Assembly: GCF_958979055.1 (NCBI RefSeq)
Contig: NC_084887.1
Coordinates: 28,974,544 to 29,038,543, forward strand
Origin: Alnus glutinosa
Lineage: Eukaryota > Streptophyta > Magnoliopsida > Fagales > Betulaceae
Length of the DNA: 64,000 nt
Direction of reading: 5' to 3'
Position numbers and translations under genes: made by a program
The notes under the pieces: model-generated
What the model was told of the DNA's origin: nothing
Database searches by the model: none
The model's input: only the letters and a program-made list of their open reading frames with translations
Shown here: piece by piece, positions 37,598 through 50,099 of the stretch
Layout of the letters: each line of letters opens with the position of its first letter
How positions within the stretch are numbered: the stretch's first letter is position 1

Positions 37598-38846
37598 GGC
37601 TGCTCAAGCTTTAGAATTCTGAGAGACCTGATCAATGGTGTTTAGATTATAGAGGATTCCAGTGTGCATTTTATAGATAAACGTTTTTGTGCCAAAATGT
37701 CTAATTTGGGTCTGGCTTATTACCATGTGGGTATCAGTGTAATTAAGTTTTCCTTTACACTTAAGGAAGTAAGAGAGAGAGAAAAAAAGCACATGGGAGC
37801 TCAAGTGGCAGCTTCATTTTCTGAGGTTGATATCCTCTGGTAGGGTCCCTGCAAGGGATATACATGCATCCTTCCAGTAATGAGAGCCAATATACATTTT
37901 TGGAGTTAGTTTGATATGTGTGAATATATGATAAAGTGGTTTTTCTTAATCTAACATCTTTAATTCCTCTCTTTTTTTTTTTCCCCAACTTTTTTCCAAA
38001 AGAAAACGATAAAGTTTGGAAAAGTAAGGAGGAAGATAAGAGAACAGCCATGGCTATTCTTAGGGTCCTTTTTTATTTTTATTATTATTATTATTTCATC
38101 TTTCTTTTCTTTTTTTCTTTTTCTGGTCTGGCTAGGGTGTTTTGGACTGATTTTGATCAGTGAACACTAACGAATTGCTATTCATAAGTTTGAAGGAAAA
38201 GAAAAATTCAAGTTGTTTGTAGGAGCATTGGAGTTGAGTTTCTTTGCTGACAATTATGGACCTCCTACAAGACATTCGTATCAGAACAGAGGCATGATAT
38301 TGACTGAGGACTAGCACTCTTGAAGAAGTAAACAGAGAACTTAATAGCTTGTCTATAATACTCCATTTTTCATAGATAAGGAAACCTTGTTGATGCTCTG
38401 TTAGCATTAAATCCTGTGTCACATCTCACCTAACCTCACTCGTTGGCTGACACATGGCATAACTAGCTCGGTTGATCGAGATAATCAAAATCAATCTCAG
38501 CCGTTCGTTTTCCCCCGCAAACCCAATCTGACACATGGCACTAACATCTGGGTCAATCAAGCCTATGTCTCGGTCAATCGATGCCTGTGCAGGAAACCTA
38601 AATTTTCATGTTTTATCCCCATTTTTGGATCCTTTCCACCTAACTCTTACGGGCCCTATCGTGCTCTATATCATCTTGGGAAAATATTTGGTACCCTTAA
38701 CATTTCTCTTTTATTTTTATGTCAACGACAATTCTCGTATTTTTTAGAATTTGAAGTCCATCTGCACACATGCTTATCAAAAACCAGAGATTCTGTTGAA
38801 TAAGACTAGGGAAACAGGGTTGTAGATGTTAACCATAATGATAACA
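37598..38846. promoter_or_regulatory. bHLH upstream region
   Basis: Presumed promoter and leader of the minus-strand bHLH gene. The part just upstream (37600-37800) has no confident TATA box that I can fix. The rest is T-rich low complexity (38060-38120) and unassigned AT-rich sequence. Confidence 0.35.
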
Positions 38847-38979
38847 CTAATGCTGTTGCACATGATTTGGATGATGCTGCTGATAAAACCAGGGCTGTTG
38901 TACAAGATTTGGATGATGCTGATACACAGGATCTGTAGACTGTCTCCCAATAGTTGGGACTTGAGACAGAAGGGCATGG
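38847..38979 (-). pseudogene. Orphan exon-like segment with His/Gln-rich C-terminus
   Basis: On the minus strand, after an acceptor-like TTTTGCCAG, an open frame reads (S)HALLSQVPTIGRQSTDP followed by an internal near-repeat VYQHHPNLVQQ / YQQHHPNHVQQH and a TAG stop at 38849-38847. It looks like the terminal exon of a transcription-factor-like protein, but no upstream exons were found between here and 41000. I do not recognise the parent gene. It could also be chance. Confidence 0.3.
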
Positions 38980-41189
38980 CTGGCAAAAGTAAGCTGAAAG
39001 ATAATGTAAGTTTGATATAAAATGTGTTCCCTGACCATGAATGACAAACCAAGAAGATATGCATATTCAACATTATTAATGAAGCCGGCCAAGATGAAGA
39101 TAGTCAGATTTATTGATACAAATGATTCAAGATTAGGAGTAGCAAGCAATTATATATAGATGCTTTGTTTTCAATGGAGGCTTTTCTGCCATAGAAAGGA
39201 TTATTATTATCAGCTGAATTAAAGACATGAGCTGATCATAACTATTGCCTAATTGAAAATATGGTTTTGATCATTCAGGCACAGCTATTAGTTCACACAA
39301 TATTAAATTCAAACTCCTTAAACAGTCATTTGTTCACATATCATCTGCAAATTGAGCCATTTAGCCCTCTGTCTCACAAAAAGGGACCCATGATCATCTG
39401 TTTTAAACAGTAATACCTTCTTACCTGTAACAAATGTAGTATACATGCATAGAAGTGAAGTTATTTTATTGAATATACTTTCGCACCCTTACACTTCGCA
39501 TACTGGGGTGGAACTAAAATTTCGAAACGTGCTATACATCATTTCCCGGTTCTTCTCCCATCTTCACACTTTTCAAAATCACCATTGAATCTATAGAGTC
39601 CATGTGTGAGATCTACGTGAGCCCTACATATCTAATGACGATTTTGAAAAGTGGGAGAATAGGAGATGAACCCGACGAAGAAATGAATCATTTATAGACA
39701 AGAATTGGCTTATAGTGGTAGGTGAGATTTCATGATTTAGGTACACAAGGAAAGTTAATTAAGTGGGATTGTGGCTTGATCTGGTGTTTCCTTAATTGGT
39801 GATGAATTGATTTGCGGCTGATTATGCTGCTGGTTCTTCAACGTGAAAGGATTCAAAGGAAGAAGCTAGAGCACTTTTATAATTGATAGTCAAATAACTC
39901 ACATGTAAGAAATCTAATACTTCCATATGTTCAGTTTCTTGTTTGTCCCCCCCTTGATTGAACCAGTTTCAATAACCCTGCTCACACGGTTATCTTGTTG
40001 ATCAGTTTCAATATGTTAGTGGCCATATGGCTCACTATACTTCCACAACAATAAATGATAATTATGCTAAATTCGGGTTCGTAAGATATTACTAATATTT
40101 TTTAAAAAAAGAGTTACGTCACTTAAACTTCTATATTAACAACAATAAACTTGAAGAAGTGTCGCCCGACAACTACAATAGATGCATGATCTAAAGACTT
40201 AGAAATAGACGCCTTAGCTAACGTGTAATCCGTTTCGTTTGCATTCCTTTTCGCATGTCTCAAACCATGACTAAAAACTGTTAAAAGAACAATTTTTGCA
40301 TCATTCACCAAATGCTCATATATGAATGATTTCCAGCGTATCCTCGTCCAATATATACTTGCCCCCCTTCAATTTATCATTTAATTTGTAATATTTCTTC
40401 AATCTTTTAATTTGATTAAAGTACCCTATCAATCTACTATTCGAATTAGAGTATTCCTCTTCTACCCAAAATGACAAACATATCATGCATAAAAAAAAAT
40501 GAAAAAAAAAAAAAAAAAAAAAAAAAAACCAGAATAGCCTAAGTGATGCCTCTTTTTTTTTTCTGTTTTTTTTTTTTTTTTTAATCTTGTGCAGCTATTA
40601 ACTTTTCAAATATACTATGCATCCCACTCAATATATATTTTCTTTTTCTCTATTTCATTTAAATATAAATAAAATTTTCCTATAATTTAAATAATTTTTT
40701 TTTTTCTCTTTCTTTTTCGGCCGCTCTCACTAAGTCGGCAAATCCTCCTGCTGCTTTTTCTTGACCGTTCTACATGATTCTTTGTCGATTTCTCTTGATT
40801 TTTCAAGGATTTTCTTCGTCGATAGCAATGGTTCTCTTCAGTGGAGTTTCTGGTAGAGTGAAGGAATAAAACAATGAGGGCTGTTGAATATAAACGCCCC
40901 ATAATTAATTTGGAATTGCTATAGTCCTAGCTACTGTTGAATTTAATGGACGGTGATTTTTATGGGTCTGTTAAAACTTTAGCTTAAAAAGTGGTTAAAC
41001 TGTTGAATTTAAGGACAGGCACATTTACTGCAGTTTCCAAGAAGCAAAGAAGTCAAAACAAGATAAAACCAAAGCAAAGCTGGGACTGTGAGTGGGGAAT
41101 GTGTGTAGTAGCTAAATTTCACGGCACTGGCTGCTCTTCTCTCACTCCACACCAAATCCCTTCCTCAACCAAAACTTTGCTTCCCAAAA
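38980..41189. other. Intergenic region before the alpha/beta hydrolase
   Basis: AT-rich with poly-A/T tracts (40492-40527, 40551-40582). It contains a foldback element at 39540-39686 and, in its right end, the presumed hydrolase promoter and leader. Short ORFs have no family features. Confidence 0.4.
39540..39686. mobile_element. Short imperfect foldback MITE
   Basis: Left arm CATTTCCCGGTTCTTCTCCC with CACACTTTTCAAAATC pairs with right arm GATTTTGAAAAGTGGGAGAA and ACCCGACGAAGAAATG. About 147 bp, non-coding. Confidence 0.65.
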
Positions 41190-44100
41190 ATGACCACAAA
41201 GCCCCGGGCTGTCCTCAACAGAGCTCGGAAAATGCGGGTACCCTACGAGCTCAAGCAGGGGCAGACCCGTATTTTTCATCAGCTCCCTTCTGGTCTGAAC
41301 ATGGAGGTCATTGTGCAGAGGAGTGTTGTAGACAAGGACCCAGATGAGAGAATAGAGAGAAACAGTGAAAACCCACCTTTGGTATTTGTCCATGGAAGCT
41401 ACCATGCTGCTTGGTGTTGGGCTGAACACTGGCTTCCCTTCTTTTCAGGTTGTGGGTTTGATTGCTATGCTATAAGCTTGCTGGCTCAGGTGGGTTCTCT
41501 CTCTCTCCCTCCCTGCATTTTTCTCCATTCTTGAAGCTCTGTTTTTATAAATTTGTGGCAATATATAGTATATACTTTTTTCTTTTTCTTTTTTTGAGAA
41601 TGCCTATGTCTAAGATGATGGTGCTAGCTCTATCTTATTTCTTGGCGTTCAATTGGTTTGAGTTTCTGTGGCGCTGTGCAGTAAATTGGTAGTGGTTCGT
41701 TACTCAAGCTGTCTCTTTTTTTGAAAAAAAATAAAAATAAATAAATTTACCCACAATCTTTATGTTAAAATTAGTAAATGAGAAATAATCTATGGGCATG
41801 TGTTAAGGAATTTGATGACCCATAGTTGTTTTTTCCTTTCTCCACTTTGAGAAAATGTGGAAAGAGAAAGGAATTATATGTTTCTGAAGGAATTTGATGA
41901 CCCATATTCTAAAATTCTAGAAGTTTGAATTTTAGAAATTTCATCAGTAGTCTTAGCAAGCACAGTTCTGAACCTTCTCAACCTATTTGTTTCTAAAGGA
42001 TAAATGGCGCTAGTTCTTTATATCATGTTCTCAATCAACCTAATTTTGTTTCCCCTTTTTTACCTTTTAAGGTAGTCTTAGAACAGATTTATAGAAGGGG
42101 TCAATCCCAAATCAATTAGTTGTTTCTCTCTGGAGACCATCAACCCATGATGTCTGAAAATATTTGACCACAGTTGACAAGAACAAGGAGAGATTGAACT
42201 TATTGGAAATCTTATGCTGTCCGTGCTGGAGTTAAGCATCGTAAATTTTAATTTATTTCTGGTCCTAAAGTACTATTTTATCAGGGAGACCACACTGATT
42301 CTTTTACCTCTATAGTAAGTGCAATAATTACCTGCTGTAACTCCAAGTCTGATCCTTGTGGATGGCTATATACCTATCACTGTATTTTACTTTGCATTTT
42401 AGTTCATTATCTCATACATCATGATCATCAAAATGATCAGTTCAGGTGCAATTTGTTGGGTCTGGCATTTAGATCCTCTTGCACCAATGATATCTATGTG
42501 TAGCTATATGGAAATCTAAAGTTCCTTCTAATGACCATCTGTTTTTCAAGGTGATTATGTCATTAATGGCACCAATGCAAAACTCTAAAACCTGTATCTT
42601 TTTCTTTTGGCCTGACTCTGGAACCTTTATCAAACTACTGGAGTTACTATAATTGTTTGTATGCAAATGTGGGGCTGATTTGGTATTTCTTATTCTTCAT
42701 GGTCAGGGTGAAAGTGATGCACCTGCTGGTTCTGTTGCTGGCACTCTGCAGGTATTTAGCTCTCCATTGGAAAATGGCTCCTTCAAAATGATAATTTTGA
42801 TGGTGATCATTCTTTGTTTTGTATGTTCCATGGTTTGCATACTGGATACTATTTTCTTATTTTTCTTTTCTTTTTTCATCGTAAATTCTGCAGTAGACAC
42901 ATGCAGGTGATGTTGCTGAATTCATCAGGAATGAAGTATTGTCACCACCATTGTTGGTTGGACATTCATTTGGAGGGCTTATTCTTCAGTATTACATTGC
43001 AAATATGAAGAATAACCAGGCTTCAGGTAATCTTTTAATTGATTCACATTTTTTTGATGAAGGTGAAGCAATACTCTTGATGGATGAGTCAAGAAACAAT
43101 AAAGTTTATAGAATTAGAAAGTGCATTTTAGATCTAACTCAACTCAAACCCTAGTAATGGGTTTTCTTTCTTGTTGTAGGCTGTTTTGGTTGTTCCTGTG
43201 TACACTTCCTGTATACTTAAGGGCGCCTTACACTTTTTTAATAAAACCTTTATTACTTATAAAAAAAAAAAAAAAAAAAAAAATCTGCTTGAAAATATTT
43301 AACTGAAATAAAGCCACAAACAATTTACAAATATTAACTGCAATGATAATTACAGTTGTAGTGTCAGTTATTATTATTGATGATCAATGGTTATGTTGAT
43401 GCTTTGGTTTCACCCACAGTCACTACAAGAAAGCAAAGTTTAGCAGCAGTCAAAATCAATATTAAAACCTTTGAAAACCTCTGGTAGAAGTTTTATCAGT
43501 GATTGGAGAAACCGCCTCTAAAAATCTCATGATTGCTGCAATTGATTTGTTGCTATAGGTCTATAACAGCAGTTTAGGTGACCACTGGGAATTTTTTTTC
43601 CCTAGTAGTGGTTGGCTATTGTGGCGATTTAAACCACTGCTATGGAGTTTTTGGATATATCATATAATAACTTATTTCTCAACTTTGAGCCCTATCTACC
43701 TAATCATTTGATCGACTTGAGGATCTATTATCATCCAAAAAATAAATCGATCAAGTTTTTTTTTTAAAAAAATAAAAGCAATATTTTTTTTAACAATGTA
43801 ATCATTGATTGCAGAATTAAAAACAGAATGCATCATGATCCACGCCAATGACCCACACAGGCACCCCTGGTGTTGATGTCACAAGATCAATTTCACTAAA
43901 TGGAGTAACCCTAATGTGACGTTTGGTTGGGGGTAATTTTTTAGGATTCCTGGGAATCCTAAAAATTACCCGGTTTGGTTGCATTTAAGTAAAGGGAATC
44001 TAAATGCCCATGGGTATCTGGATTCCCCCAACTGCCTTTTGCTAGGAATGTGAATTTTCCCTCGCCTTGGGGAAGTTTTTCTTCTTCTTATAAATGAACA

Positions 44101-47100
44101 AAAATGCCCATATATATATATATTTTTTAAAATAAGCGCACTAAACATCCTCATACTCCTTAGGTTTTCTCAATCCTCGTACTCCCTAGGCTTTTGATAA
44201 GCTTTTGAATGTAGGACTTATTAGGCCAGAAACAATCAAAGTAGGAGAATTACTTACAGCCGATACACATAAGTCAGATTATTTTTTTCACTTGTCCTTA
44301 TGCCTTATGACTGTAAATATGACTATATGATTCAAATTCTCACAGATGCAAGGTGACTCCATTATATATGTAATAGGGGGCATTGGTCTCTATTGATTTA
44401 CATTCCTCACTTTTTTCCTTTCTTTATGCTGACTGGGCTTTATTCTAGGAATGGAAACTTTTTACCCCGAGCTTACAGGAGCTGCTCTTATCTGCTCTGT
44501 ACCTCCTTCGGGTAATAGGTGAATTCTTCTACTGTCTCATGTTTATGATATTTTACTTTTCTTTTAATTGAACCAAGCTAGGACTGAATTACTTCAATTA
44601 TCTTTTTCAGTGGGTTAGTGTGGCGGTATCTCTTTTCCAAGCCTATTGCTGCTTTTAAGGTACCTACTTTCAGTCTTTTGAGAAAAACAATATGGGTGCA
44701 TCCTTTTCTTATTTATGCTCACAAAAAATTGTTTTGATTATCTTAGCTATACATCTAGAAGACACTGGTGGTTACACTTTTGCCTTAGGACTTCATAGAG
44801 TCGCATGTCTTAATTCATTATCTTGAAGAATGGAGGCCTAATTATATGTGCAGAATGGTCCAAGCAAAATTTACATTGCTTATGTTTTTAGTAAATCCAT
44901 TAAATACTTCTAATACCGTGCTTGATCTTGCAGAAAATATGAGAACCTTCTCAATCAGTGTCTTCAGTTTACTTTTATGCGAGTTCTTACAGTAAAAATG
45001 AAAATCAGTTGTCATTGACTTGGACACAATCTATATGAACTTGAGCAGGTAACACGCAGCTTAGCTGCAAAAGCTTTCCAAACTTCTCTTCCTCTTTGTA
45101 AGGAGACTTTTTTCTCTGCAACAATGGAGGATCATTTGGTTCTACGGTTAGTTTTTGACCACTTCTCTTCAACTCCATAGGCAGTTTGTTTAAATTTGCA
45201 TTGAACAAGATACTTTATAATTTTAATCTTGAACCTTAGTTTGTGTATTGACATGTATATATTGCCTTGATAAACTGTTTTTGCATTGGAAAGTTGAGTG
45301 ATGGCTTGTACCTTGAGTCAATGTCTACCAAACTCGTGCTACCAGAGCTAATAGGTGAACCCTACTTGCAATTTTCTAAAAGAATGTATATTCATGCAAA
45401 GAACCTCACTGGTAAGGTAAGATTTTTTTAAAAAAAAATAAAAATAAAAAGAAAATTGAAAGTTGGTTGTTTTATGATATGGCTTGAAATGATTGGTGGG
45501 TGCATAGAGTATCATGCACGACACCCACACTATAGTATAACCCGTTGTTGATCTGTGTGACAAAGCTAGCCCTATGTAGCCCATTGTTGAAAGGGTTTAT
45601 ACTGATACGAAGCACTATTAGATGACTTTTGGTTTAGTGTTGAGGACTTTCTTCTGCCCTACTTATTTGTCGTGACAAGGAACTAAGAGATATAGAAATT
45701 GTTATTGGTGTGTGTCGTTGAGTTTGGAAATTGAATTTAGAGTGTATTTGGGATTTGAATTTTACAAGAATTTGTGATTCTATTGCACCCATGATCTAAG
45801 GAAGCTTTAGACATATCTGTACTATATCCCAAAAAGAGTAGTCGTAGTCACAAGTGTACCTTTTGAGAATCACTTATAAAGCCTATTTCCACCTAATAAA
45901 CAACTAATGTGGGATTAAACACACTGGGTAAGTGGATTGTGAAGGCATGTATGTCCTAAGTCCCATATTAATTGTGTACTATGTGGAATATGACTTTATA
46001 AGTGATTTCAGGGAGCTTCAATTGCAACCATGACTAATCATTTTGGGTTATAATGTAGATGCGGCAAGCACTTTTCTGAATCATGACAATTTTAGTCTGG
46101 TCACTTTGTTAGTCAAATTTTTTCCTTGTCATCTCCTGTGGATGTAAGCTTAAGGCCACTACATAAATCTGTGTCTCCCTTAATATTAGTGTTTCTAATT
46201 TTCAGTTTCAATTTAGCATAAATCCACATATCTAACAAGTCAGTATGGTTCAATGGCCAGATTTCGGCCATCAAGTTGGCCATAAGAATTTGTAGAAAAC
46301 CGGCTGATCGGTTCGGTGTTCATCCCGAATTTTGAGATATGAGCTGGTACTCTTATTGATTACTCTTGCTTGAGAGTATATGATCGTCTTGCTTGCACTG
46401 ACATGAATGATGGTAAACTTAAGCTGAGACAAAGAAATACATATTCCTGGGCTACGCATCCCATTGAAAGGTTGTTGGTTTTGGTGTATAAATTTAGTTT
46501 CCCCATAATTGTTTATCAATAGAGATGTTATATTTGATTGGTGTATTATTTGTTACCATGCAAAAGAGTATTAAGACAATCAAAAACCATGATTTTAATT
46601 AGGTAGAGCTTCAGGTTGAAGCTTCAGACAAAGAGCAAGATAGCGCTACAATTCAACCCATTCATGATGAAGTGCAAGATTCTATTGAGCTAGCTATCTA
46701 TATTTAAAACAATTATATTGACCAATACTAAAATACTAAATAACGTTGGTACCCATTAACTAATAATTGGAATTCAACTAGAACAAATAAACTACTTGAC
46801 TTGGTCTAATTTCTTACACGATATATGTGGCTACTGTTGGGGGTCTATTGATCATACACATGAACCAGAAACATTTGTACTATAGTCTGGTTCTCATGGA
46901 GAAAGGTTGTTTTATTTTATTTGGCATTCCTTGTAGCCTTTGAATTTTGAGTAATTTTTTTTTTACAGATCATTATACTGTTTTTTCAATGGTGGAACTT
47001 AATCTTCAACTTTTGTTTTCTGCAGTTACCAGGAGCTAATGAGAGAAAGTTCAAGGATGCCATTGTTTGATCTGAGGAAGCTGAATGCATCACTTCCAGT

Positions 47101-47549
47101 TCCTTCGGTGCCAAAAGGTTCTATTGAGGTTCTTGTGTTGGGTGCAAGTGATGACTTCATTGTGGTAAACCAAAGTTTTAACACTTAAATACATACCCAC
47201 CTGCATTTCTTTTTTCCTGTCTCTCTCTCTCTCTCTCTCTCTAATGCTGTGACAGGATCTGCTATTGCTGATTTTACATAACATCCTCCAATCCACTTCT
47301 TCAATAATGCCTGTTTATTAACTCATCCACTTAGATTCTCCTTTTTAGTTCATTTGCTTTGGACCTTCTTGGCTACTTTGATTGAGTCGAAATATTTTGT
47401 AGGATGCTGAAGGTCTCAATGAAACAGGCCGGTTTTATGGTGTGTCACCAGTCAGTGTTGAAGGGGTTGCTCATGACATGATGTTGGATTGTTCATGGGA
47501 GAAAGGTGCAAAAGTTATCCTATCATGGTTAACTGCTTTAAAAAAATAG
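41190..47549 (+). CDS. Alpha/beta hydrolase, probably plastid or cytosolic (8 exons, 325 aa)
   Basis: Serine hydrolase of the alpha/beta fold; substrate unknown. Exons: 41190-41489, 42707-42751, 42897-43026, 44449-44518, 44611-44659, 45049-45146, 47026-47164, 47403-47549. All are GT-AG and phases close over 978 nt. Motifs: VFVHGSYHAAWCW (oxyanion HG at 68-69), GESDAPAG, the nucleophile elbow GHSFGG (Ser139), VLVLGASDDF (candidate Asp 273/274) and SVEGVAHDMML (His301), a complete triad. The start is the first ATG in this frame; the N-terminus (basic, RAVLNRARKMR) could be a weak transit peptide. Introns carry LINE, CACTA-like and foldback insertions. A specific enzyme name is not supported. 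Confidence 0.92.
43160..43283 (+). mobile_element. LINE 3' end with poly-A in hydrolase intron 3
   Basis: TTCCTGTGTACACTTCCTGT, AAGGGCGCCTTACAC, a T-rich stretch, TTACTTAT and a run of about 23 A. Same tail family as the minus-strand copy at 4183-4490. Confidence 0.75.
43420..43610. mobile_element. CACTA-like non-autonomous element
   Basis: Starts CACTACAAGAAAGC, the classic CACTA (En/Spm) terminus, and ends TTTCCCTAGTAGTG, an imperfect inverse. About 190 bp. No clear 3-bp target duplication. It lies in hydrolase intron 3. Confidence 0.6.
43915..44150. repeat. Inverted-repeat-rich MITE debris in hydrolase intron 3
   Basis: GGTAATTTTTTAGGATTCC is followed at once by its inverse GGAATCCTAAAAATTACC, flanked by GTTTGGTTG copies. 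Outer limits unclear. Confidence 0.5.
45821..46058. mobile_element. Foldback element in hydrolase intron 6
   Basis: Left arm with ATATCCCAAAAAGAGTAGTC and ATCACTTATAAAGCC. Right arm with GACTTTATAAGTGAT and GACTAATCATTTTGGGTTAT. Inner GTGGGATT / AAGTCCCATATTAA also pair. Non-coding. Confidence 0.6.
47219..47243. repeat. (CT)n microsatellite
   Basis: About 12 CT repeats in hydrolase intron 7. Confidence 0.9.
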
Positions 47550-48111
47550 GACCTTAAATTTTCTAAGAAAAAGGCACACATTTTGCCCAAAATATGATAT
47601 CTGGCTTGCTTCCCTAAGTAGCTCATGTCAAGAGCCGCGCTAGTGCAGGATTAAACTGTGTTATATCTTTCAAGTATTTCAATCTTTCAGGTATTTGTCC
47701 CTTTTGTTCTAGAATTCTATGGCTAGAATGCCTTCATTCATCACTGTCAGAATCCCGCCCCACTTTGAGCAGAGTAACATTTGTTACAGCTACGTGCTTC
47801 ATTCATTCGGCGGCCGTGGGACAACCTACTCTATTGATAAATTTGTCCATTGCTGAATGTCGGCTTAAGTCTCTTAAGAGATGAGATTAACCCATACATG
47901 GGTGTAAAGATGATGATGACGGCTGCCCCATATCAGCACATGCAGTGGCCCATGCTTCTCCTTTCCTGATTGTACCTCTCCAACATTATCTTATTTATTA
48001 TAGAAAAAAGAAAAAGAAAAAGAAGAAACACAAACACAACCATAATTGCTTCACAAAAATAATTGGTCACCGAGAAAATAGATTAGTTGATAGAAAATTA
48101 TTCCAATTGGA
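47550..48111. other. 3' flank of the alpha/beta hydrolase
   Basis: Presumed 3'UTR, then unassigned sequence with an A-rich patch (48000-48027). No gene seen. Confidence 0.4.
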
Positions 48112-48248
48112 AAATGATACTTACACATCGTTCTCACAACAACTGCACTCACACAAGACACATTGGGGTGGGGCTTACACACTGGACTCCACCTCAATGT
48201 GTCTTGTGTGAGTGTAGTTGTTGTGCACAAAAAGTGTAAATATCATTT
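48112..48248. mobile_element. Near-perfect palindromic MITE
   Basis: A 137-bp element. The left arm AAATGATACTTACAC... and right arm ...GTGTAAATATCATTT pair along about 60 bp, including CAACTGCACTCACACAAGAC against GTCTTGTGTGAGTGTAGTTG. High similarity of the arms suggests a fairly recent origin. Confidence 0.85.
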
Positions 48249-48689
48249 CTCTATTGTTAATTGACACATAATATAGTTGATGACTGTCCCTTGTCATTGT
48301 AAAATTATAGTTTTATCTCCAAATAAAAAACAAAAGATTAAAAAATTTTTTTTTTAAAAAAATGAACCTCATAGCCACTCCACTAAAAATGCCCTTCATA
48401 GCCACTCGGCCCAATCCACTCATAGAAGGGCGACCTCTCCCCTCACAGAAGGCTTGTTAGTTGCCAGTTGCCACTCATATCGTAGAGGGTCACCCTCAGC
48501 AGGCAGCAACCTCTCTTTTTTCTTCTTCTTCTGTATATATATATTTTAACTTTCAACTTTTTATTTGAGGTAAAATGGCAATTTTATAATGGCAACAACT
48601 GTGAGTCATTGAGTATATTATAAGTATATAAGCATATAACTAGCATATAGTGATAAGAATCTTATATTTGTTGTAACACACCAAAATAA

Positions 48690-49260
48690 ATTGAGAAGTA
48701 AAGATGAAGAAACAAAACTACTAAAATAGGCGTGAGGATTTAAGTGGTTCGGCTTTGACTTAACCTACGTCCACTGGAGAAGATAGATCAAGATCTTTTA
48801 CTATGAAAATAAGGGAGATAGAAATAATGGCTCATACCCAAAGATCCAAGTACACTCAAAACAACACTTGATAGTGTTTTTACAAAGAGAATTCTTTCAC
48901 TCTCTCAAATGGCTCACTTTAGCTTTAGATCTTCTTTCTCTCAATAATCTCTAGTTCTCTTAAAATATGATGATACACAAATGAGCTCTCAATCCTTTAT
49001 GTAGGTAAGCTCCACCAACCCTTCTTAAATGTCCATGAGTCTCTCAATTACCCATGTGCAATTAAAAAGCCTAACTCTTAATCATGATCCTCTTAACTAC
49101 CCATGTGCAATTAAAAAGCTCAACTCTTAATCATAATCCTCTCAACTACCCATGTGCAATTAAGATGTCTAACTTTCAATCATGAGCCTATCAACTACTC
49201 ATGTACAATTAAGATGTCTAACTCTTCAACCATAAAATAGCAAAACTAATTGATGGGTGA
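48690..49260. repeat. Transposon-derived segment with 54-bp tandem repeats
   Basis: Left part (AGTGGTTCGGCTTTGACTTA, CCTACGTCCACTGG) is a sequence type I associate with plant retroelement flanks. At 49034-49230 a roughly 54-bp unit with CTACCCATGTGCAATTAA and CTAACTCTTAATCAT is repeated about 3.5 times, with drift. Confidence 0.65.
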
Positions 49261-49266
49261 CAACTG

Positions 49267-49268
<2 letters not shown>

Positions 49269-49308
<40 letters not shown>
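49269..49308. repeat. (CA)n(TA)n compound microsatellite
   Basis: About 14 CA repeats followed by TA repeats. Another (AT)n lies at 49531-49551. Confidence 0.9.
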
Positions 49309-49309
<1 letters not shown>

Positions 49310-49785
49310 AAGGAGCTAAAAAATCGTGCTGAATTTATAGGATTATAATTTTGTATTCATGAACGATTAATATATTAAATGAATCGAGATTATCGAAGCG
49401 CGATTTTCCGATGGACTTATTCATTTGCAATCTTAAATAAATTCTCGTGTCCACCTTTCGTAAAAATTTTAACTGTCTGCTATGTCATAAACAATTAAAA
49501 GATGGCATGTGCCTCATTTTAATAAAAAATGGATATATATATATATATATAAATATAAATAAAAAGGATCCGGCATCTATTAGGTAAAGACGACGTCGTA
49601 ACTTCCAACCACGTTTCACGCCGTTTATTCAAGCTCTCCAATTCCCATTATTTCTGTTTTCTCTCATTTCCATCATCTCTCTCACCGCTTCCAATTCAAT
49701 TCTGAAAGAATTGGGTTCAGAATGAAATTGGAAGCAGTGAAGAGATACTAGGAGAACAGAGGAGACGAGAACGAATCCCCAATCG

Positions 49786-49868
49786 ATGGACTGCCTCTCA
49801 GATACTTCGAACGCTTCATCATGCAAGGCCGTCTCATTAGCTCCTTTAAAGTCCCCACTCGTTTACTG
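49786..49868 (+). pseudogene. Candidate orphan first exon
   Basis: An ATG frame MDCLSDTSNASSCKAV, then SLAPLKSPLVYW, runs to a plausible donor TTTACTG|GTTTGTT. A promoter-like pyrimidine-rich leader precedes it and (CTT)n/(CT)n/(AT)n repeats follow (49880-49950). No downstream exons could be found before the eS7 gene. It may be a relic of a gene lost by insertion, or spurious. Confidence 0.25.
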
Positions 49869-49916
49869 GTTTGTTGCTTCTTCTTCTTCTTCTTTTTCCT
49901 CTTTTTCAGAACCATT

Positions 49917-49950
<34 letters not shown>

Positions 49951-50099
49951 GAGTTTCCTTTGTATGAGAAAACAACCATCGTTTTGAGCAACAGGCAATG
50001 CCCAGGCAAAAACAAAATAAAGGAAACAGGAAATGGAATTTCTAGACTCTTATTGCTGGGGTCTCTCTGAATTTAAGTAACCCAATTCTTTTTGTGAAA

